Assembly (NCBI GenBank): GCA_037039925.1
Contig: JAXRKP010000170.1
Location: 385,258 to 449,257 of the forward strand
Direction: 5' to 3'
Origin: Doris montereyensis
Lineage: Eukaryota > Mollusca > Gastropoda > Nudibranchia > Dorididae
DNA length: 64,000 bases
The notes under the pieces are model-generated. The model searched no databases and was not told the origin of the DNA. It saw only the letters and a program-made list of their open reading frames with translations. The position numbers were made by a program, and so were the translations under genes. Positions within the stretch are counted from its first letter, which is position 1; each line of letters begins with the position of its first letter. This document shows positions 63,736 through 64,000 of this stretch, in pieces.

Positions 63736-64000
63736 ATTTGATTCGATTTGATGTGATTCACCCACATCCACAACTTACAAAGGTGATCTCGGGGTGTTTT
63801 TGGGTAGGATTTTCAATGTTGGCGGGACTGCCCTGTAAAAAGCCAAGGGATCTTTAAGGTGCACACAGTGTTGTGGTCTGCACACGCGACCTCCTTTTTA
63901 TCGTCCGTCTCCGATGGGACGAGGTGTCGATTCACCTACCTGGATCAGAGGTAGATTTTGTTTGAAAAAAAAAAACCCTCGAGAAAATGTTTCAACCGTT
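63736..64000 (-). mobile_element. SINE family A (copy 6), cut by the window end
   Basis: GATTCACCCACATCCACAAC, AAAGGTGATCTCGGGGTG, AAAAAGCCAAGGGATCTTTA, TCCGATGGGACGAGGTGTCG. The tRNA-like head would lie just past 64000. Confidence 0.9.

Overview
This 64-kb window looks like nuclear DNA of an invertebrate animal. Genes are split by long introns with GT..AG boundaries. There are several tRNA-derived SINE families, CR1/Jockey-like, RTE-like and I-like LINE fragments, small DNA transposons, and very abundant micro- and minisatellites. The protein similarities and SINE styles fit a lophotrochozoan, probably a mollusc; that assignment is inference. No bacterial genes, CRISPR arrays or rRNA genes were seen. 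Most long open frames are artefacts of tandem repeats whose period is a multiple of three.

Three genes can be supported. (1) Minus strand, 19780 down to 14976: five exons, in phase with each other, of a single-pass membrane protein with an extreme Cys-rich region after the membrane helix. I do not recognise the family, and its 5' exons are not visible. (2) Plus strand, 28950-44913: the alpha subunit of eIF2B (EIF2B1), the regulatory subunit of the eIF2 guanine-nucleotide exchange factor. Eight of the nine expected exons are present. Exon 3 is not visible, and there are at least three single-base frame breaks, so this copy is either decaying or carries assembly errors. (3) Minus strand, 61827 down to 58873: the last two exons of a voltage-gated K+ channel (S5, pore, S6, C-terminus; probably Shaw-like). 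Its selectivity filter is split by an intron between TTVG and YGD. A possible terminal exon of an unknown gene lies at 52929-53018.

Layout. 1-4150: RTE-like reverse-transcriptase remnant, two minisatellites, RTE-like 3' end. 4150-14950: intergenic, with a large inverted-arm element, a TIR element, a CR1-like tail, SINEs and minisatellites. 14976-19780: Cys-rich membrane gene, with a CR1-like tail and a piggyBac-like MITE in introns. 21186-23565: RTE-like copy split by a hAT-like element, then a SINE. 23565-28540: mostly unique AT-rich DNA. 28950-44913: EIF2B1 locus loaded with a LINE pseudogene, SINEs, minisatellites and an inverted-arm element. 45050-49870: hAT-like MITE, I-like LINE fragment, SINE, long RTE-like copy. 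50100-58660: three large minisatellites, a candidate exon and a SINE. 58873-62852: K+ channel end, with a 2-kb intronic minisatellite and another inverted-arm element. 62930-64000: two SINEs.

The most unusual signals are these. The K+ channel intron is filled by about 35 copies of a 57-bp unit that reproduces the gene's own 3' splice site plus the YGD-coding start of the next exon. Two of three members of one inverted-arm element family carry a copied piece of the very gene they sit in, in each case an exon end with its donor region. Several minisatellites appear to have grown out of SINE or LINE sequence.
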